Positions 1 to 8,375 of a DNA stretch of 32,064 nt are shown in pieces; positions within the stretch are counted from its first letter, which is position 1, and every line of letters starts with the position of its first letter. Made by a program: the position numbers and the translations under genes. Location: the IMG/VR virus record IMGVR_UViG_3300042154_002386, positions 1-32,064 of that record; one strand, given 5' to 3'. The notes beneath the pieces were generated by a model. It had not been told where the DNA came from. It saw only the letters and a list, made by a program, of their open reading frames with translations, and ran no database searches. Source of the stretch: a virus.

Positions 1-189
1 GGGTATCGAGGCGAAATTATGTTTAAGTTTCGTTTAATAAAAGATTGGAATCCCGGATGCACATACAACGTAGGCGATCGAGTCGGCCAACTAATAATTT
101 TACCATATCCATTAATTAAGTTCATCGAAACCACCGAATTATCTAATAGTGAGCGCGGGACTGGTGGATTTGGGTCAACAGGAAACTAA
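1..189 (+). CDS. dut: dUTPase (dUTP diphosphatase), C-terminal part
   Basis: This is the last 62 codons of a trimeric dUTPase, open at the left edge of the window. The enzyme hydrolyses dUTP to dUMP and PPi, keeping uracil out of phage DNA and supplying dTMP synthesis. Three family landmarks are visible: GYRGEI at the window edge (motif 3 region), DRVGQLIILP (motif 4), and the glycine-rich C-terminal arm RGTGGFGSTG (motif 5), which closes over the active site. The stop TAA is at 187-189, and the clamp-loader gene starts 8 bases later after an A-rich run. Sitting next to replication genes fits a nucleotide-metabolism/replication cluster. The N-terminal two thirds lie outside the window. Confidence 0.95.
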   Translation, partial: GYRGEIMFKFRLIKDWNPGCTYNVGDRVGQLIILPYPLIKFIETTELSNSERGTGGFGSTGN

Positions 190-197
190 GAAAAAAT

Positions 198-1133
198 ATG
201 TTTAAAAATATAGATAACATCGAAAACACTTTGTGGACAGAAGCATTTCGTCCGGCAACCATTAATGGGTACATTGGTAATGAGCACATTATTGATAAAG
301 TAAAAATTTTTATTGAAAACGGAGATGTTCCGCATTTACTATTCTTTGGGTCAGCTGGTACCGGTAAAACTACCTTAGCAAAAATTATTGCTAATAGTGT
401 CGACGCGGATATAATGTATATAAACGCATCAGACGAAAACTCAGTAGACGCCGTACGAGATAAGATTAAACGATATGCTTCTACGGTAGGATTTAAAAAA
501 TGGAAAATTATTATACTAGATGAATCGGATTATCTTACGCCCAATGCCCAAGCAGCGTTACGTAATTTAATGGAAACATATAGCAAAACAACTAGGTTTA
601 TTTTAACTTGTAATTATATTGAAAAGATTATCGATCCAATTCAAAGTAGATGTCAAACATTTGCAATTACACCACCGAATAAAACTGATGTAGCAAAACG
701 ATTAGTTACAGTATTAGATGAAAAGGGCGTTGAATATGACATTAACGATATTGTAGCAATTATAAATTCTTCATATCCTGATATTCGTCGCGCGATTAAT
801 ACAGCACAAGCTTCGGTAGTAAATAATAAATTACAATTAGACAAAGCTAGTTCTCTTCAAGCAAACTATATGTCAGAAGTTTTAGAATTGTTGAAAAATT
901 CTAAAGATAAAAAAGCAGCATTTAATAAAATTCGCCAAGTAATTGCAGATAGCAAAGTTAGAGACTTTACTCCAATGTACACATTTTTGTATGACAGTTT
1001 AGATGAATTTGCCACAGGTCATATTGGTGGATCTATCTTAATCATAGCAGAAGCCCAATTTAAAGATGCATCGGTGGTTGACAAAGAAATCAACATCATG
1101 GCAATGTTTGTAAACTTATTAAACGAAATTTAA
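198..1133 (+). CDS. gp44: sliding-clamp loader large subunit (T4 gp44-like, RFC small-subunit family)
   Basis: A 311-residue AAA+ ATPase matching the length of T4 gp44 (about 319 aa). It is expected to form the clamp-loader motor with gp62 and place the sliding clamp on primed DNA at the replication fork. Visible motifs are Walker A GSAGTGKT at residues 51-58, Walker B IIILDESD at 104-111, the sensor-1 region LTCNY at 136-140, and the SRC arginine-finger motif at 150-152. The DESD box differs slightly from the usual DEAD/DExD clamp-loader form. The start follows AAAAAAT with no Shine-Dalgarno, typical of Bacteroidetes-type initiation. The gp62-like gene is three genes downstream. Confidence 0.95.
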   Translation: MFKNIDNIENTLWTEAFRPATINGYIGNEHIIDKVKIFIENGDVPHLLFFGSAGTGKTTLAKIIANSVDADIMYINASDENSVDAVRDKIKRYASTVGFKKWKIIILDESDYLTPNAQAALRNLMETYSKTTRFILTCNYIEKIIDPIQSRCQTFAITPPNKTDVAKRLVTVLDEKGVEYDINDIVAIINSSYPDIRRAINTAQASVVNNKLQLDKASSLQANYMSEVLELLKNSKDKKAAFNKIRQVIADSKVRDFTPMYTFLYDSLDEFATGHIGGSILIIAEAQFKDASVVDKEINIMAMFVNLLNEI

Positions 1134-1134
1134 C

Positions 1135-1347
1135 ATGAACACCCCAAATATAAAGCCAACAGATATGCAACCTATCCAATGCACAGAATGCAATGGGTTG
1201 TATTTTCGTCAAGTAGTAGCAATTAATAAGGTTAGTCGATTATTAACCGGCGCTAATAAAGATACAATGGTGCCAATTCCAGTATTCCGATGCGATGATT
1301 GCGGCGCAATACCAGAAGAGTTTCAGCCAATTAAACTGAAAAAATAA
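1135..1347 (+). CDS. small zinc-ribbon protein
   Basis: A 70-residue protein with two Cys pairs, CTEC (C16, C19) and CDDC (C53, C56), that almost certainly bind one zinc. Between them lie a QVVAINKVSRLLTG segment and a conserved-looking VPIPVF just before the second knuckle. I recall similar small zinc-ribbon proteins with an LLTG/LLS...PIPVF core next to clamp-loader genes in marine T4-like phages, but I know no function. It starts one base after the gp44-like stop, and its TAA overlaps the next ATG (TAATG). Co-transcription with the clamp loader suggests a role in replication or late transcription, which is inference only. Confidence 0.8.
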   Translation: MNTPNIKPTDMQPIQCTECNGLYFRQVVAINKVSRLLTGANKDTMVPIPVFRCDDCGAIPEEFQPIKLKK

Positions 1348-1559
1348 TGTCAGCAGCATATCATAAAGATAACATAACAATTGTTTTTAAAACATCAAAT
1401 CGTAGCAATGCTCGTACTAAAATGAAAACGTTTCGAAACAAATGTATCGATGATATTCTAGGTATGAAACTCCCAGGAATTCCAGATACCGCAGTTATTG
1501 TGGAAATTGGATTAGGACGGTTGTTTGAAGCAAAATGGAAAATTAAATATAAACTATAA
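1347..1559 (+). CDS. hypothetical 70-aa basic protein
   Basis: A 70-residue lysine/arginine-rich protein I do not recognise. The N-terminal half is very basic (many K/R between residues 18 and 32). The C-terminal half alternates hydrophobic residues (AVIVEIGLGRLF), suggesting a beta-hairpin or small alpha/beta fold. No Cys/His cluster, membrane segment or signal peptide is visible. Its ATG overlaps the stop of the zinc-ribbon gene, and its TAA is one base before the gp62-like ATG, so it is translationally embedded in the clamp-loader operon. Nucleic-acid binding is plausible from charge alone. Confidence 0.7.
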   Translation: MSAAYHKDNITIVFKTSNRSNARTKMKTFRNKCIDDILGMKLPGIPDTAVIVEIGLGRLFEAKWKIKYKL

Positions 1560-1560
1560 T

Positions 1561-2016
1561 ATGGCAGTAAAAAAAGGGGCAACCCAAGGTGCAACAATTT
1601 TCGATTTTATCGACGGAGTAACATACAAAAAGAAACAATGGTCAAGCTATTCAGAAACTGATCAGAAAAGATTCGCACCATTTATTGTGAATCGATGGCT
1701 GAGTATGCGTCAGGAGTTCACTGAACTAGTTAATGTGTTACAAACATACACAATTGGGTTGTTACGACCATCAGAAACATATCGTTTGTATCATGATTTT
1801 CTTCCGGCATCTAAAGGCTTTGCTAAATACATAAAAGGCAAAAAAGAAGATACCTATACCAAGGAACTGGTAGCACAAGTAGCTGAGCATTATCAAGTAT
1901 CCAAACATGAAGCTGTTGAGTATATAGATTTAATGGATCTACATAGTTGCGATGCATTGATATCAAAATACGGATATACCGACAAAGAAAAACAAACTAT
2001 ATTAAAAGGTAAATAA
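1561..2016 (+). CDS. gp62: sliding-clamp loader small subunit (T4 gp62-like)
   Basis: A 151-residue protein resembling the short gp62 clamp-loader subunit of marine T4-like phages (T4 gp62 is about 187 aa). Recognisable parts are a FDFIDGVTYKKKQW opening, an FIVNRWLSM block near residues 40-50, LLPxSK-like FLPASKGF near the middle, and a C-terminal AVEYIDLMD...KYGYTDKEKQ helix pair. gp62 has no ATPase site and bridges the gp44 ring. I chose ATG 1561, one base after the previous stop, over an in-frame ATG at 1525 that would overlap the upstream gene by 35 bases. The stop overlaps the next start. The call rests on remembered family resemblance plus the gp44 neighbourhood. Confidence 0.8.
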   Translation: MAVKKGATQGATIFDFIDGVTYKKKQWSSYSETDQKRFAPFIVNRWLSMRQEFTELVNVLQTYTIGLLRPSETYRLYHDFLPASKGFAKYIKGKKEDTYTKELVAQVAEHYQVSKHEAVEYIDLMDLHSCDALISKYGYTDKEKQTILKGK

Positions 2017-2258
2017 TGAATATAAACACACAAACACACTATCGGGGCAAAAATAGTCTATATAAATTTGCAGAAGAGTGGCAGCTTAATAGCTATGAAT
2101 TTGATATTATAAAACGAATAGTTAGATGCCGTCACAAAGGCAACTTTGCAGAAGATTTAAAAAAGACAAACGATTTAATCAATATATATCTAGCAGAACA
2201 ACAAGCTGCGTATGATCAGGTAAATATTTCAAATAATTTGTTGGAATTGCGAAAATAA
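2016..2258 (+). CDS. DUF3310-like small protein
   Basis: An 80-residue protein. The pattern YRGKNSLYKFAEEW, then FDIIKRIVRCRHKGNFAEDLKK, then a final helix resembles DUF3310, a small phage family sometimes annotated as a nucleotide-kinase-related or SaV-like protein with no proven activity. The conserved core here is I(I/V)xRxxxKGxxxxDLKK around residues 33-50. The ATG overlaps the gp62-like stop (TAATG), so it is probably made with the clamp-loader subunits. After it comes the first real intergenic gap of the window. Confidence 0.65.
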   Translation: MNINTQTHYRGKNSLYKFAEEWQLNSYEFDIIKRIVRCRHKGNFAEDLKKTNDLINIYLAEQQAAYDQVNISNNLLELRK

Positions 2259-2282
2259 TTTCTTATAATATAAAAAAAGAGT

Positions 2283-2372
2283 ATGACAAATCATGTATTT
2301 ACATTTATAACGGCTACTGCTACGAATGGCACAATACAACTTGATTTAGATAATTATAAAGATATTAACTAA
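2283..2372 (+). CDS. possible 29-aa micro-ORF
   Basis: A 29-codon ORF fills the gap between the DUF3310-like gene and the nuclease gene. It is preceded by TATAATATAAAAAAAGAGT, which could serve as a promoter-like box and A-rich initiation region. The peptide is Thr/Asp-rich with no recognisable motif. It could be a real micro-protein or simply a leader in front of the nuclease gene, whose ATG is 15 bases past its stop. Support is limited to the good upstream context and clean fit in the gap. Confidence 0.35.
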   Translation: MTNHVFTFITATATNGTIQLDLDNYKDIN

Positions 2373-2387
2373 TAACATATCAGTAAT

Positions 2388-3341
2388 ATGAAGTCAGGAT
2401 ACATTAGTCCAATATATAAATTATCATTAACTGATCCTAGCACAGTCCCCGCTAAGATATCGTACTCACAATTCGCAATGCATGAAAAATGTCCGAAACA
2501 GTGGGAACTGTCATACATAAAGAAGTTAGCGCCATTTACTCATAGTATTAATACAATATTTGGAACTGCGTTTCATGAAACCCTGCAAGAGTATCTTACA
2601 ACAATGTACACTAAATCAGTCAATGAAGCCAATGATTTAGATCTGCCAAAAATGCTCACTGAAAATATGAAAACTGAGTATTTTAAGGGTGTTACTGAAA
2701 ATAACGGCGTGCATTTTTCAACGCCGGCTGAATTAGAAGAATTTTTATCTGATGGTATTTCAATTTTAAATTGGTTCATAAAAAGAAGATCACAGTATTT
2801 TTCTACTAAACAGCATGAACTAATAGGCATCGAAGTTCAATTATGTATACCAGCATCGGATATTAATCCTTCAGTATATTGGTATGGCTTTATCGATGTT
2901 GTAATCAAAGACATCAAAAATAATCGAATTAATATTATTGATATTAAAACTAGCACAACCGGGTGGAATAAATATCAAAAAGCAGACAAATTAAAAGCAG
3001 CTCAGTTAGTTTCATATAAAAACTTTTATTCAAAACAGTTTGGATATCCAAAAGATAATATCGATATAGAATTTTTTGTAGTAAAACGAAAAATACAAGT
3101 AGATTCAATGTTCCCACAACACCGAATACAACAAATTTTTCCGGCATCTGGAAAGATTACCCAAAAGCAGGTGCAACAACAAATTGATAAGTTTATATCT
3201 ATGTGTTTTGATTTGGATGGAAATAAAAATGAATCTAGAACATATATGCCGATTGCCGGAAAGGGTGCGAATAATTGTAAATGGTGTCCATTTAAAACTG
3301 ATTATGAAAATTGTCCTAAGGAAAACAGGATACGAGAATGA
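2388..3341 (+). CDS. PD-(D/E)XK nuclease with Cys cluster (Cas4/AddB/RecB C-terminal type)
   Basis: A 317-residue nuclease of the PDDEXK_1 (Cas4/RecB-like) superfamily. Catalytic elements in order are H63 in GTAFHE, E149 (IEVQ), D170 in GFIDVV, the D185-I-K187 core in IIDIKTS, and a QxxxY-type motif at Q206 (QLVSY). One Cys near the N-terminus (C35, in EKCPKQW) plus three near the C-terminus (C297, C300, C309) form the layout that holds a 4Fe-4S cluster in Cas4 and AddB. The likely role is exonuclease processing of DNA ends in recombination or host DNA degradation. Its position beside replication genes fits; no helicase is fused. Confidence 0.88.
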   Translation: MKSGYISPIYKLSLTDPSTVPAKISYSQFAMHEKCPKQWELSYIKKLAPFTHSINTIFGTAFHETLQEYLTTMYTKSVNEANDLDLPKMLTENMKTEYFKGVTENNGVHFSTPAELEEFLSDGISILNWFIKRRSQYFSTKQHELIGIEVQLCIPASDINPSVYWYGFIDVVIKDIKNNRINIIDIKTSTTGWNKYQKADKLKAAQLVSYKNFYSKQFGYPKDNIDIEFFVVKRKIQVDSMFPQHRIQQIFPASGKITQKQVQQQIDKFISMCFDLDGNKNESRTYMPIAGKGANNCKWCPFKTDYENCPKENRIRE

Positions 3342-3376
3342 TTTAATCATATCATTATAAAATACGACAAATATTG

Positions 3377-3775
3377 ATGAAAATAGCGATAATAGGAAAT
3401 ACAAATTGGCAAAATAAAAGAAAAGTAAAAGATATATTATATAGTATCAAACAAAAGTATCCAGAAGCTACAGTTGTAGGCGGCGGCGGAAAGGAAGGTG
3501 CCAATCATATGGTAAAAAAATATGCATTGGAGTTTGGGATGGAATATGCAGAATACAATCCATCATTTTCAGGATTTAATATGTATTCAGCCATGCCAAA
3601 ATCATATTATGGAAAACAATATCATTTTAGCCAATTGCATCACAGAATGAAATTATTGGCATTAAGTTGTGATTATATAATGATTTTAACAAATGACCCC
3701 GAGCTAGATCCAGTTTTAAAAACAGCTTATAATCAAGCAAAAAAATCTAACAAATCGGTTGTTATTTTAAATTAA
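3377..3775 (+). CDS. SLOG/DUF2493-like Rossmann-type protein
   Basis: A 132-residue protein with a Rossmann-like N-terminus (MKIAIIGNTNW), a glycine-rich loop VVGGGGKEGAN around residues 34-44, and a C-terminal KSVVILN strand. The order (IIG strand, GGxxGA loop, then a segment with ALSCDYIMILTNDPE near the end) matches the SLOG superfamily, in particular YspA/DUF2493-type proteins that bind nucleotides or nucleotide-derived ligands. No biochemical role is established for the phage forms. I use the ATG at 3377 rather than the TTG immediately before it. A promoter-like box follows the gene. Confidence 0.65.
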   Translation: MKIAIIGNTNWQNKRKVKDILYSIKQKYPEATVVGGGGKEGANHMVKKYALEFGMEYAEYNPSFSGFNMYSAMPKSYYGKQYHFSQLHHRMKLLALSCDYIMILTNDPELDPVLKTAYNQAKKSNKSVVILN

Positions 3776-3777
3776 AA

Positions 3778-3790
3778 TATTTATAATAAA
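3778..3790 (+). promoter_or_regulatory. late-type promoter box TATTTATAATAAA
   Basis: The 13-mer TATTTATAATAAA lies 23 bases before the glycosyltransferase ATG at 3814 and recurs exactly at 16961 before the lysis genes. It resembles the T4 late promoter -10 element TATAAATA, which needs a gp55-type sigma factor. Intergenic position and exact recurrence are seen; promoter function is inferred. Confidence 0.5.
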
Positions 3791-3813
3791 GTTATAAACA
3801 AGAAAGAGTTTTT

Positions 3814-5298
3814 ATGAAATTACCAGAACTAGAATCTGCTACCCTTAGTAAAAAGAAACGCAAGATTTTATTATTATCAGATGATTTGCGATTGCCATCT
3901 GGCATTGGAACTATATCTCGAGAAATTGTATTAAATACAGTTGATCATTATGATTGGGTACAGTTAGGAGCTGCATTAAATCATCCGGAGCACGGCAAAG
4001 GAATAGATGTATCTGCGGATATTACTAAAGAAACTGGAGTTAGTGATGTATCTGTAAAAATTATTCCGTGGTCTGGATATGGAGATCGTAATATCTTAAT
4101 GGCATTAATTAATGCTGAAAAGCCTGACGCTATACTACATTTTACCGATCCTAGATATTGGACTTGGCTATATGCGTTAGAACATGAATTAAAAAATACA
4201 TTTGAAATTCCAATTATTTATTATTCCATATGGGATGATTTGCCTTTCCCAATGTGGAACGCGCCATTTTACGGAAGTTGTGATTTAATCATGGGTATTA
4301 GTAAACAATCACATAATATTCACAACGAAGTATTAAAACAAAATGATTTCAATGTAATTGACTTGGATGAGCAACCATTAACTGATTTGATTACTCCGAA
4401 AACGATATTAACTAGTTTCGTACCACATGGACTAAATCATAATAAATTTAAACCAATATTGGATACTGACCCACTTTATCAAACTATGTTTAATGATATT
4501 AAAACAGGACATGATGTAGATTTTGTTGTGATGTGGAATAATCGAAATATCAGAAGAAAACAACCAGGCGATCTTATACTAGCATTCAAACAATTTAGAT
4601 CAAGACTACCACAAGAACAACAAGATCGAGTTGCATTGCTATTACATACTGCTATTTCAGATGAAAATGGCACCGATTTACGGGCCGTATGGAAAGCCGT
4701 TGCTCCTGAGTGTAAAATTATATTCTCAGATAAGAAACTAGGCTTAGATGAACTTAATGCCATGTATAACGTGGCGGATGTGGTAGTTAATATAGCATCA
4801 AACGAAGGATGGGGACTAAGTAGTACGGAAGCAATGTTATCTGGTACTCCGATAATTAATAATGTTACCGGCGGGTTACAAGATCAATGTGGATTTCTAG
4901 ACGAAAATGGAGAATGGATTCGTTTCAATGGCGAATTTACAAGCAACCATGCTGGAAAATATAAAAATCATGGCAAATGGGTTAAACCGGTATTTCCTAG
5001 TAACAGATCACTACAAGGATCGCCAATGACTCCATATATTTTTGATGACCGTGTTAATTTTGATGATGTGGCAAATGCTATCATGTATTGGTATAACATG
5101 GATTCTACTAAACGATTAGAATATGGAGCAACCGGTAGAACGTTTTGTTTAGAAAACGGATTAACGGCTGAACAAATGGGGAAATCAATGAAACGGTATA
5201 TCGATATATTATTTGAGTATAAACCATTGGTATCAACAAGATATGTAGTTAAACCGGTTACAAAAAAACAATATAAAAATATAGGAATCACACAATGA
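3814..5298 (+). CDS. GT-B glycosyltransferase (GT4-like)
   Basis: A 494-residue GT-B glycosyltransferase. The N-terminal domain starts with a basic stretch, then ILLLSDDLRLPSGIGT, a donor-fold glycine loop, followed by an HFTDPRYW segment and FVPHGLNHNKF at the domain junction. The C-terminal domain carries the retaining GT4 signature EGWGLSSTEAM (E331 and E339, an EX7E motif), followed by a GTPI block. It should transfer a sugar from an NDP-sugar donor; the acceptor is unknown. Two GT-B enzymes in a row (the next overlaps by 4 bases) suggest sequential additions to one glycan, or possibly to DNA or a virion protein. It is cytoplasmic, with no signal or membrane segment. Confidence 0.88.
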   Translation: MKLPELESATLSKKKRKILLLSDDLRLPSGIGTISREIVLNTVDHYDWVQLGAALNHPEHGKGIDVSADITKETGVSDVSVKIIPWSGYGDRNILMALINAEKPDAILHFTDPRYWTWLYALEHELKNTFEIPIIYYSIWDDLPFPMWNAPFYGSCDLIMGISKQSHNIHNEVLKQNDFNVIDLDEQPLTDLITPKTILTSFVPHGLNHNKFKPILDTDPLYQTMFNDIKTGHDVDFVVMWNNRNIRRKQPGDLILAFKQFRSRLPQEQQDRVALLLHTAISDENGTDLRAVWKAVAPECKIIFSDKKLGLDELNAMYNVADVVVNIASNEGWGLSSTEAMLSGTPIINNVTGGLQDQCGFLDENGEWIRFNGEFTSNHAGKYKNHGKWVKPVFPSNRSLQGSPMTPYIFDDRVNFDDVANAIMYWYNMDSTKRLEYGATGRTFCLENGLTAEQMGKSMKRYIDILFEYKPLVSTRYVVKPVTKKQYKNIGITQ

Positions 5299-6581
5299 GA
5301 AAAGTAGTTATAGCATCGCCACTAGCAACACAAAGTGGATATGGGCACCACGCGCGTGAATTTATCACAAACTCAATGGAATTGATGACACGAGCCGAAT
5401 TAGGAGAAAATCAATGGGATATTAAACTAGTTTCGCTGCCATGGGGCCATACCCCATTTACTTATCCATTGCCGCTGCACTGGCAAACTGCAATGATTGG
5501 ATTGCCATTACATGAACAGCCAGAAGTCTGGGTTCAGATTACAGTACCAAATGAGTTTCAAAATGTAGGAAAATACAATATTGGCGTAACTGCTGGAACA
5601 GAGGGCGATGTTTGCCCAAAAGAGTGGATTGAATCGATTAATAAAATGGATGTAGTTATAGTACCATCTCATTTCACTAAAACTGTATTCGAAAATACCG
5701 CAAAAGCCCATAACATGGGTATTACATGCAAACTCCGAGTCGTTAATGAATATTTTAGAGAATCAGTATATTCTACACAATTGGAAAGTGCACAAAAGGC
5801 ATCAGAACGAATTCCAGAATTAGATAATATTTCAGAATCGTGGTGTTTTTTAGCAGTTGGTCATTGGTTAACTGGTATACTAAATGAAGATCGAAAAAAT
5901 GTATCTGGATTAATATATAATTTCTTTAATACATATAAAGGAAAATCAAATGCCCCTGGATTGATTTTAAAAACGAGTGGAGCAACATATTCAGTAACAG
6001 ACAGATACGAAATTGAAAATAAAATCAATCAAATACAAGATTTATTTGGAACCCGAAAGTTACCTAATGTGTATCTAGTGCACGGAGATTTATCAGATGC
6101 TGAAATGAATTCATTGTACAACCATCCTAAGGTAAAAGCAATGGTATCGTTTACTAGAGCTGAAGGTTTCGGTCGGCCGTTATTAGAATTCTCTACAACT
6201 GGTAAACCCATTATTGCCCCATATTATTCTGGTCAAGTCGACTTTTTACATCCGGAGTATATTTGTCGATTAGCCGGCGGACTCACACCAATTCATGAAT
6301 CGGCCCAAAATAAATTTTTAATTGGGGAATCGAAATGGTTTACTGTAGATCATACTCATGCATCTAAAATGATGAAAGATGTTCAAAAACATTATAATAA
6401 ATGGTTAGTATCTGCAAAAAAGCAACGAGTACATGTTAACAAACGTTTCACAAAAAAACATATCCAAGAAACGCAATATACTCTAGTATTTAAAGAAATT
6501 TTAGATGATCTAGAAAATATTCCGCGGCAACTAGAAATAAAACTTCCTAAGTTGACTTTGCCTAAATTAACCACAGTTTAG
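5295..6581 (+). CDS. GT-B glycosyltransferase (GT4-like)
   Basis: A 428-residue glycosyltransferase, apparently a diverged partner of the preceding gene. The N-terminus MRKVVIASPLATQSGYGHHA has the substrate-loop glycine pattern. The middle contains VIVPSHFTKTVFEN, typical of the GT4 interdomain region. The C-terminal EGFGRPLLE (E290, E298) followed by GKPIIAPYYSGQVDFL forms the EX7E donor site. It overlaps the upstream gene by ATGA, so translation is coupled. The C-terminal tail is repetitive (LPKLTLPKL). Substrate cannot be read from sequence. Confidence 0.87.
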   Translation: MRKVVIASPLATQSGYGHHAREFITNSMELMTRAELGENQWDIKLVSLPWGHTPFTYPLPLHWQTAMIGLPLHEQPEVWVQITVPNEFQNVGKYNIGVTAGTEGDVCPKEWIESINKMDVVIVPSHFTKTVFENTAKAHNMGITCKLRVVNEYFRESVYSTQLESAQKASERIPELDNISESWCFLAVGHWLTGILNEDRKNVSGLIYNFFNTYKGKSNAPGLILKTSGATYSVTDRYEIENKINQIQDLFGTRKLPNVYLVHGDLSDAEMNSLYNHPKVKAMVSFTRAEGFGRPLLEFSTTGKPIIAPYYSGQVDFLHPEYICRLAGGLTPIHESAQNKFLIGESKWFTVDHTHASKMMKDVQKHYNKWLVSAKKQRVHVNKRFTKKHIQETQYTLVFKEILDDLENIPRQLEIKLPKLTLPKLTTV

Positions 6582-6625
6582 ATTAGGATATATGTAATAA
6601 TTTTCCTATATTAAAATAAAAAGTT

Positions 6626-6871
6626 ATGAGAAGCAGAGATAGTGAAGATATATTAAATTGGTTAAAACGCATAATAGATTCATGTGAAACATTAGATCAA
6701 GGTCGTACGGCAGAACAATGTGTTTATAACTTTAAATTGAATTATATCATTCCTACTAAGTATGCATGGAAACTAGAAACGCTTACGCGTATCTTAAACT
6801 TAAAAATATGTGTTTTAGAGTTAAAATCTCGCAGTCGCGAAATTAAATCAACAGATAAATTAATTAATTAA
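6626..6871 (+). CDS. hypothetical 81-aa protein
   Basis: An 81-residue, highly charged protein I do not recognise. It looks helical (SEDILNWLKRIIDSC, then YAWKLETLTRILNLKICVLEL) and has scattered Cys residues but no metal-binding spacing. No signal peptide or membrane segment is present. It stands alone between the two GT-B genes and the long glycan operon, with a 44-base AT-rich gap on the left and 17 bases on the right. The left gap contains TATATGTAATAA and TATTAAAATAAA stretches that could be promoter-like. Confidence 0.6.
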   Translation: MRSRDSEDILNWLKRIIDSCETLDQGRTAEQCVYNFKLNYIIPTKYAWKLETLTRILNLKICVLELKSRSREIKSTDKLIN

Positions 6872-6888
6872 ATTTAACGATATATTAA

Positions 6889-7518
6889 ATGGCAGTAAAA
6901 ATATCATATGCAATTACAGTTTGCCATGAGTTTATAGAAATACAACGTCTTGTTGCCTTCCTATTACAACACAAACGTACGGAAGATGAGATATGTATTT
7001 TGCTAGATAAACCAAAAGCATCTACCGAACTTCTGAATTTGCTTTATATTTGGTCATCTAAAGATTACATCCGCCTTAAGGAAAGTGCATTTCAAGGACA
7101 CTTTGCTGATTGGAAAAACGAACTAACTAGAATGTGTACGGGGGATGTAATCGTTAACATAGATGCTGATGAACTTCCATCTGAAAAGCTGATAGAGGCT
7201 ATTCCACACTTAGTACAAGAAAACCCAGATGTCGACGCAATGCTTGTTCCTAGAGTAAACACGGTAGCTGGTTTAACTTCAGATCATGTAGCAAATTGGG
7301 GCTGGCAAGTAACACCTGAGGGATGGATTAATTGGCCTGATATGCAGTGGCGGATTTATAAAAATTCTCCAGATATTAAATGGGTAAGTAAGGTTCACGA
7401 AAGGTTGGAAGGGTTTAAGACATATACGGCACTGCCAAGTGACCCTGCATTTGCTCTTTTTCACCCTAAGACCATAGACAAACAAGAACGACAAAACAGT
7501 TATTACGATACATTATGA
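6889..7518 (+). CDS. GT-A family glycosyltransferase (GT2-like)
   Basis: A 209-residue protein with the layout of a small GT2-type transferase. It has an N-terminal strand KISYAITVCHE, a middle DWKNELTRMCTGDVIVNIDADE that supplies a DxD-type metal and nucleotide-sugar site (D-A-D-E near residues 95-98), and a C-terminal KWVSKVHERLEGF segment like those that position acceptor residues in this family. It opens the tightly packed glycan operon: its stop overlaps the next ATG (ATGA). The N-terminal nucleotide-binding loop is poorly conserved, so subfamily and donor are uncertain. Confidence 0.75.
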   Translation: MAVKISYAITVCHEFIEIQRLVAFLLQHKRTEDEICILLDKPKASTELLNLLYIWSSKDYIRLKESAFQGHFADWKNELTRMCTGDVIVNIDADELPSEKLIEAIPHLVQENPDVDAMLVPRVNTVAGLTSDHVANWGWQVTPEGWINWPDMQWRIYKNSPDIKWVSKVHERLEGFKTYTALPSDPAFALFHPKTIDKQERQNSYYDTL

Positions 7519-8375
7519 AAAAACGAGTATTAGTAACCGGAGGTGCTGGATTTATCGGTACAAATTTAATTAAATTACTGATCAGTAATAATTATGAGGT
7601 CATTTCAATTGATAATTATTTTACTGGAACTGTTACTAATCATGTACCCGGGGCTACATATATAAATCAAGATATTTTACAAATTTCGGATTTTTCAATA
7701 TACGGAAAATTTGATGTAGTATTTCATTTAGCTGCAATTGCTAGAATTCAGCCATCATTTGATCAGCCGGTAGAATACTTTGAAAATAACGCAGTCGCTA
7801 CTATGAAAATTGCAAAATTTTGTGTAGATACCAATACGCCATTAGTCTTTGCTGGATCTAGTTCGCATCATTCTGGTAAATTTAAGAATCCATATACATT
7901 TAGCAAAGATGTTGGAGAAGAAATAATTGATTTATTTCAACAACATTATAATTTAAATGCATCCGTAGCTAGATTTTACAATGTATATGGCCCACATCAT
8001 CTTAAAAACGGCGGATATTGTACTGTTATTGGGAAATGGGAAATGGCTATCGAAACGAAACAACCTATAATAATATACGGTGATGGAACTAAACGTAGAG
8101 ATTTTACGCATGTTAATGATGTCGTATCTGCATTATTATTAATTTTTGAAAAAAATGCATGGAGTCATATTTTTGAAATTGGCACTGGTAAAAATTATTC
8201 TATAATAGAAATTGCAAATATGTTTAAATACAATTCAATTGTATATGAAGATGATAAACCAGGAGAAGCAATTAATACTCTATGTGATTTTACTTTAGCT
8301 AAAAATGTATTGAATTGGGAATGTAAATTTAATATTAAAGATTATATTTTAAACTATATAGGATCATATGAATGA
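7515..8375 (+). CDS. NAD-dependent nucleotide-sugar epimerase/dehydratase (extended SDR)
   Basis: A 286-residue extended short-chain dehydrogenase/reductase. It shows the NAD-binding TGGAGFIG at residues 8-15, D33 after the second strand for NAD(H) selectivity, FHLAA at 70-74, the GSSS catalytic serine region near 114-117, and Y127-x3-K131 (YTFSK) as the catalytic pair. RFYNVYGP and a GDGTKRRDFTHVNDVV substrate motif follow. It likely epimerises or dehydrates an NDP-sugar for the neighbouring transferases; GalE/WbpP-type chemistry is most likely. At 286 aa it is shorter than typical GalE (about 320-340 aa), mainly at the C-terminus. Confidence 0.9.
   Translation: MKKRVLVTGGAGFIGTNLIKLLISNNYEVISIDNYFTGTVTNHVPGATYINQDILQISDFSIYGKFDVVFHLAAIARIQPSFDQPVEYFENNAVATMKIAKFCVDTNTPLVFAGSSSHHSGKFKNPYTFSKDVGEEIIDLFQQHYNLNASVARFYNVYGPHHLKNGGYCTVIGKWEMAIETKQPIIIYGDGTKRRDFTHVNDVVSALLLIFEKNAWSHIFEIGTGKNYSIIEIANMFKYNSIVYEDDKPGEAINTLCDFTLAKNVLNWECKFNIKDYILNYIGSYE

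Noticed and set aside
1525-1560. Upstream in-frame ATG for the gp62-like gene
   Set aside because: Would overlap the previous gene by 35 bases, while ATG 1561 sits one base after its stop.
1361-1597. Minus-strand ORF opposite the clamp-loader small genes
   Set aside because: Lies fully over three well-supported + strand genes and has no recognisable product or promoter.
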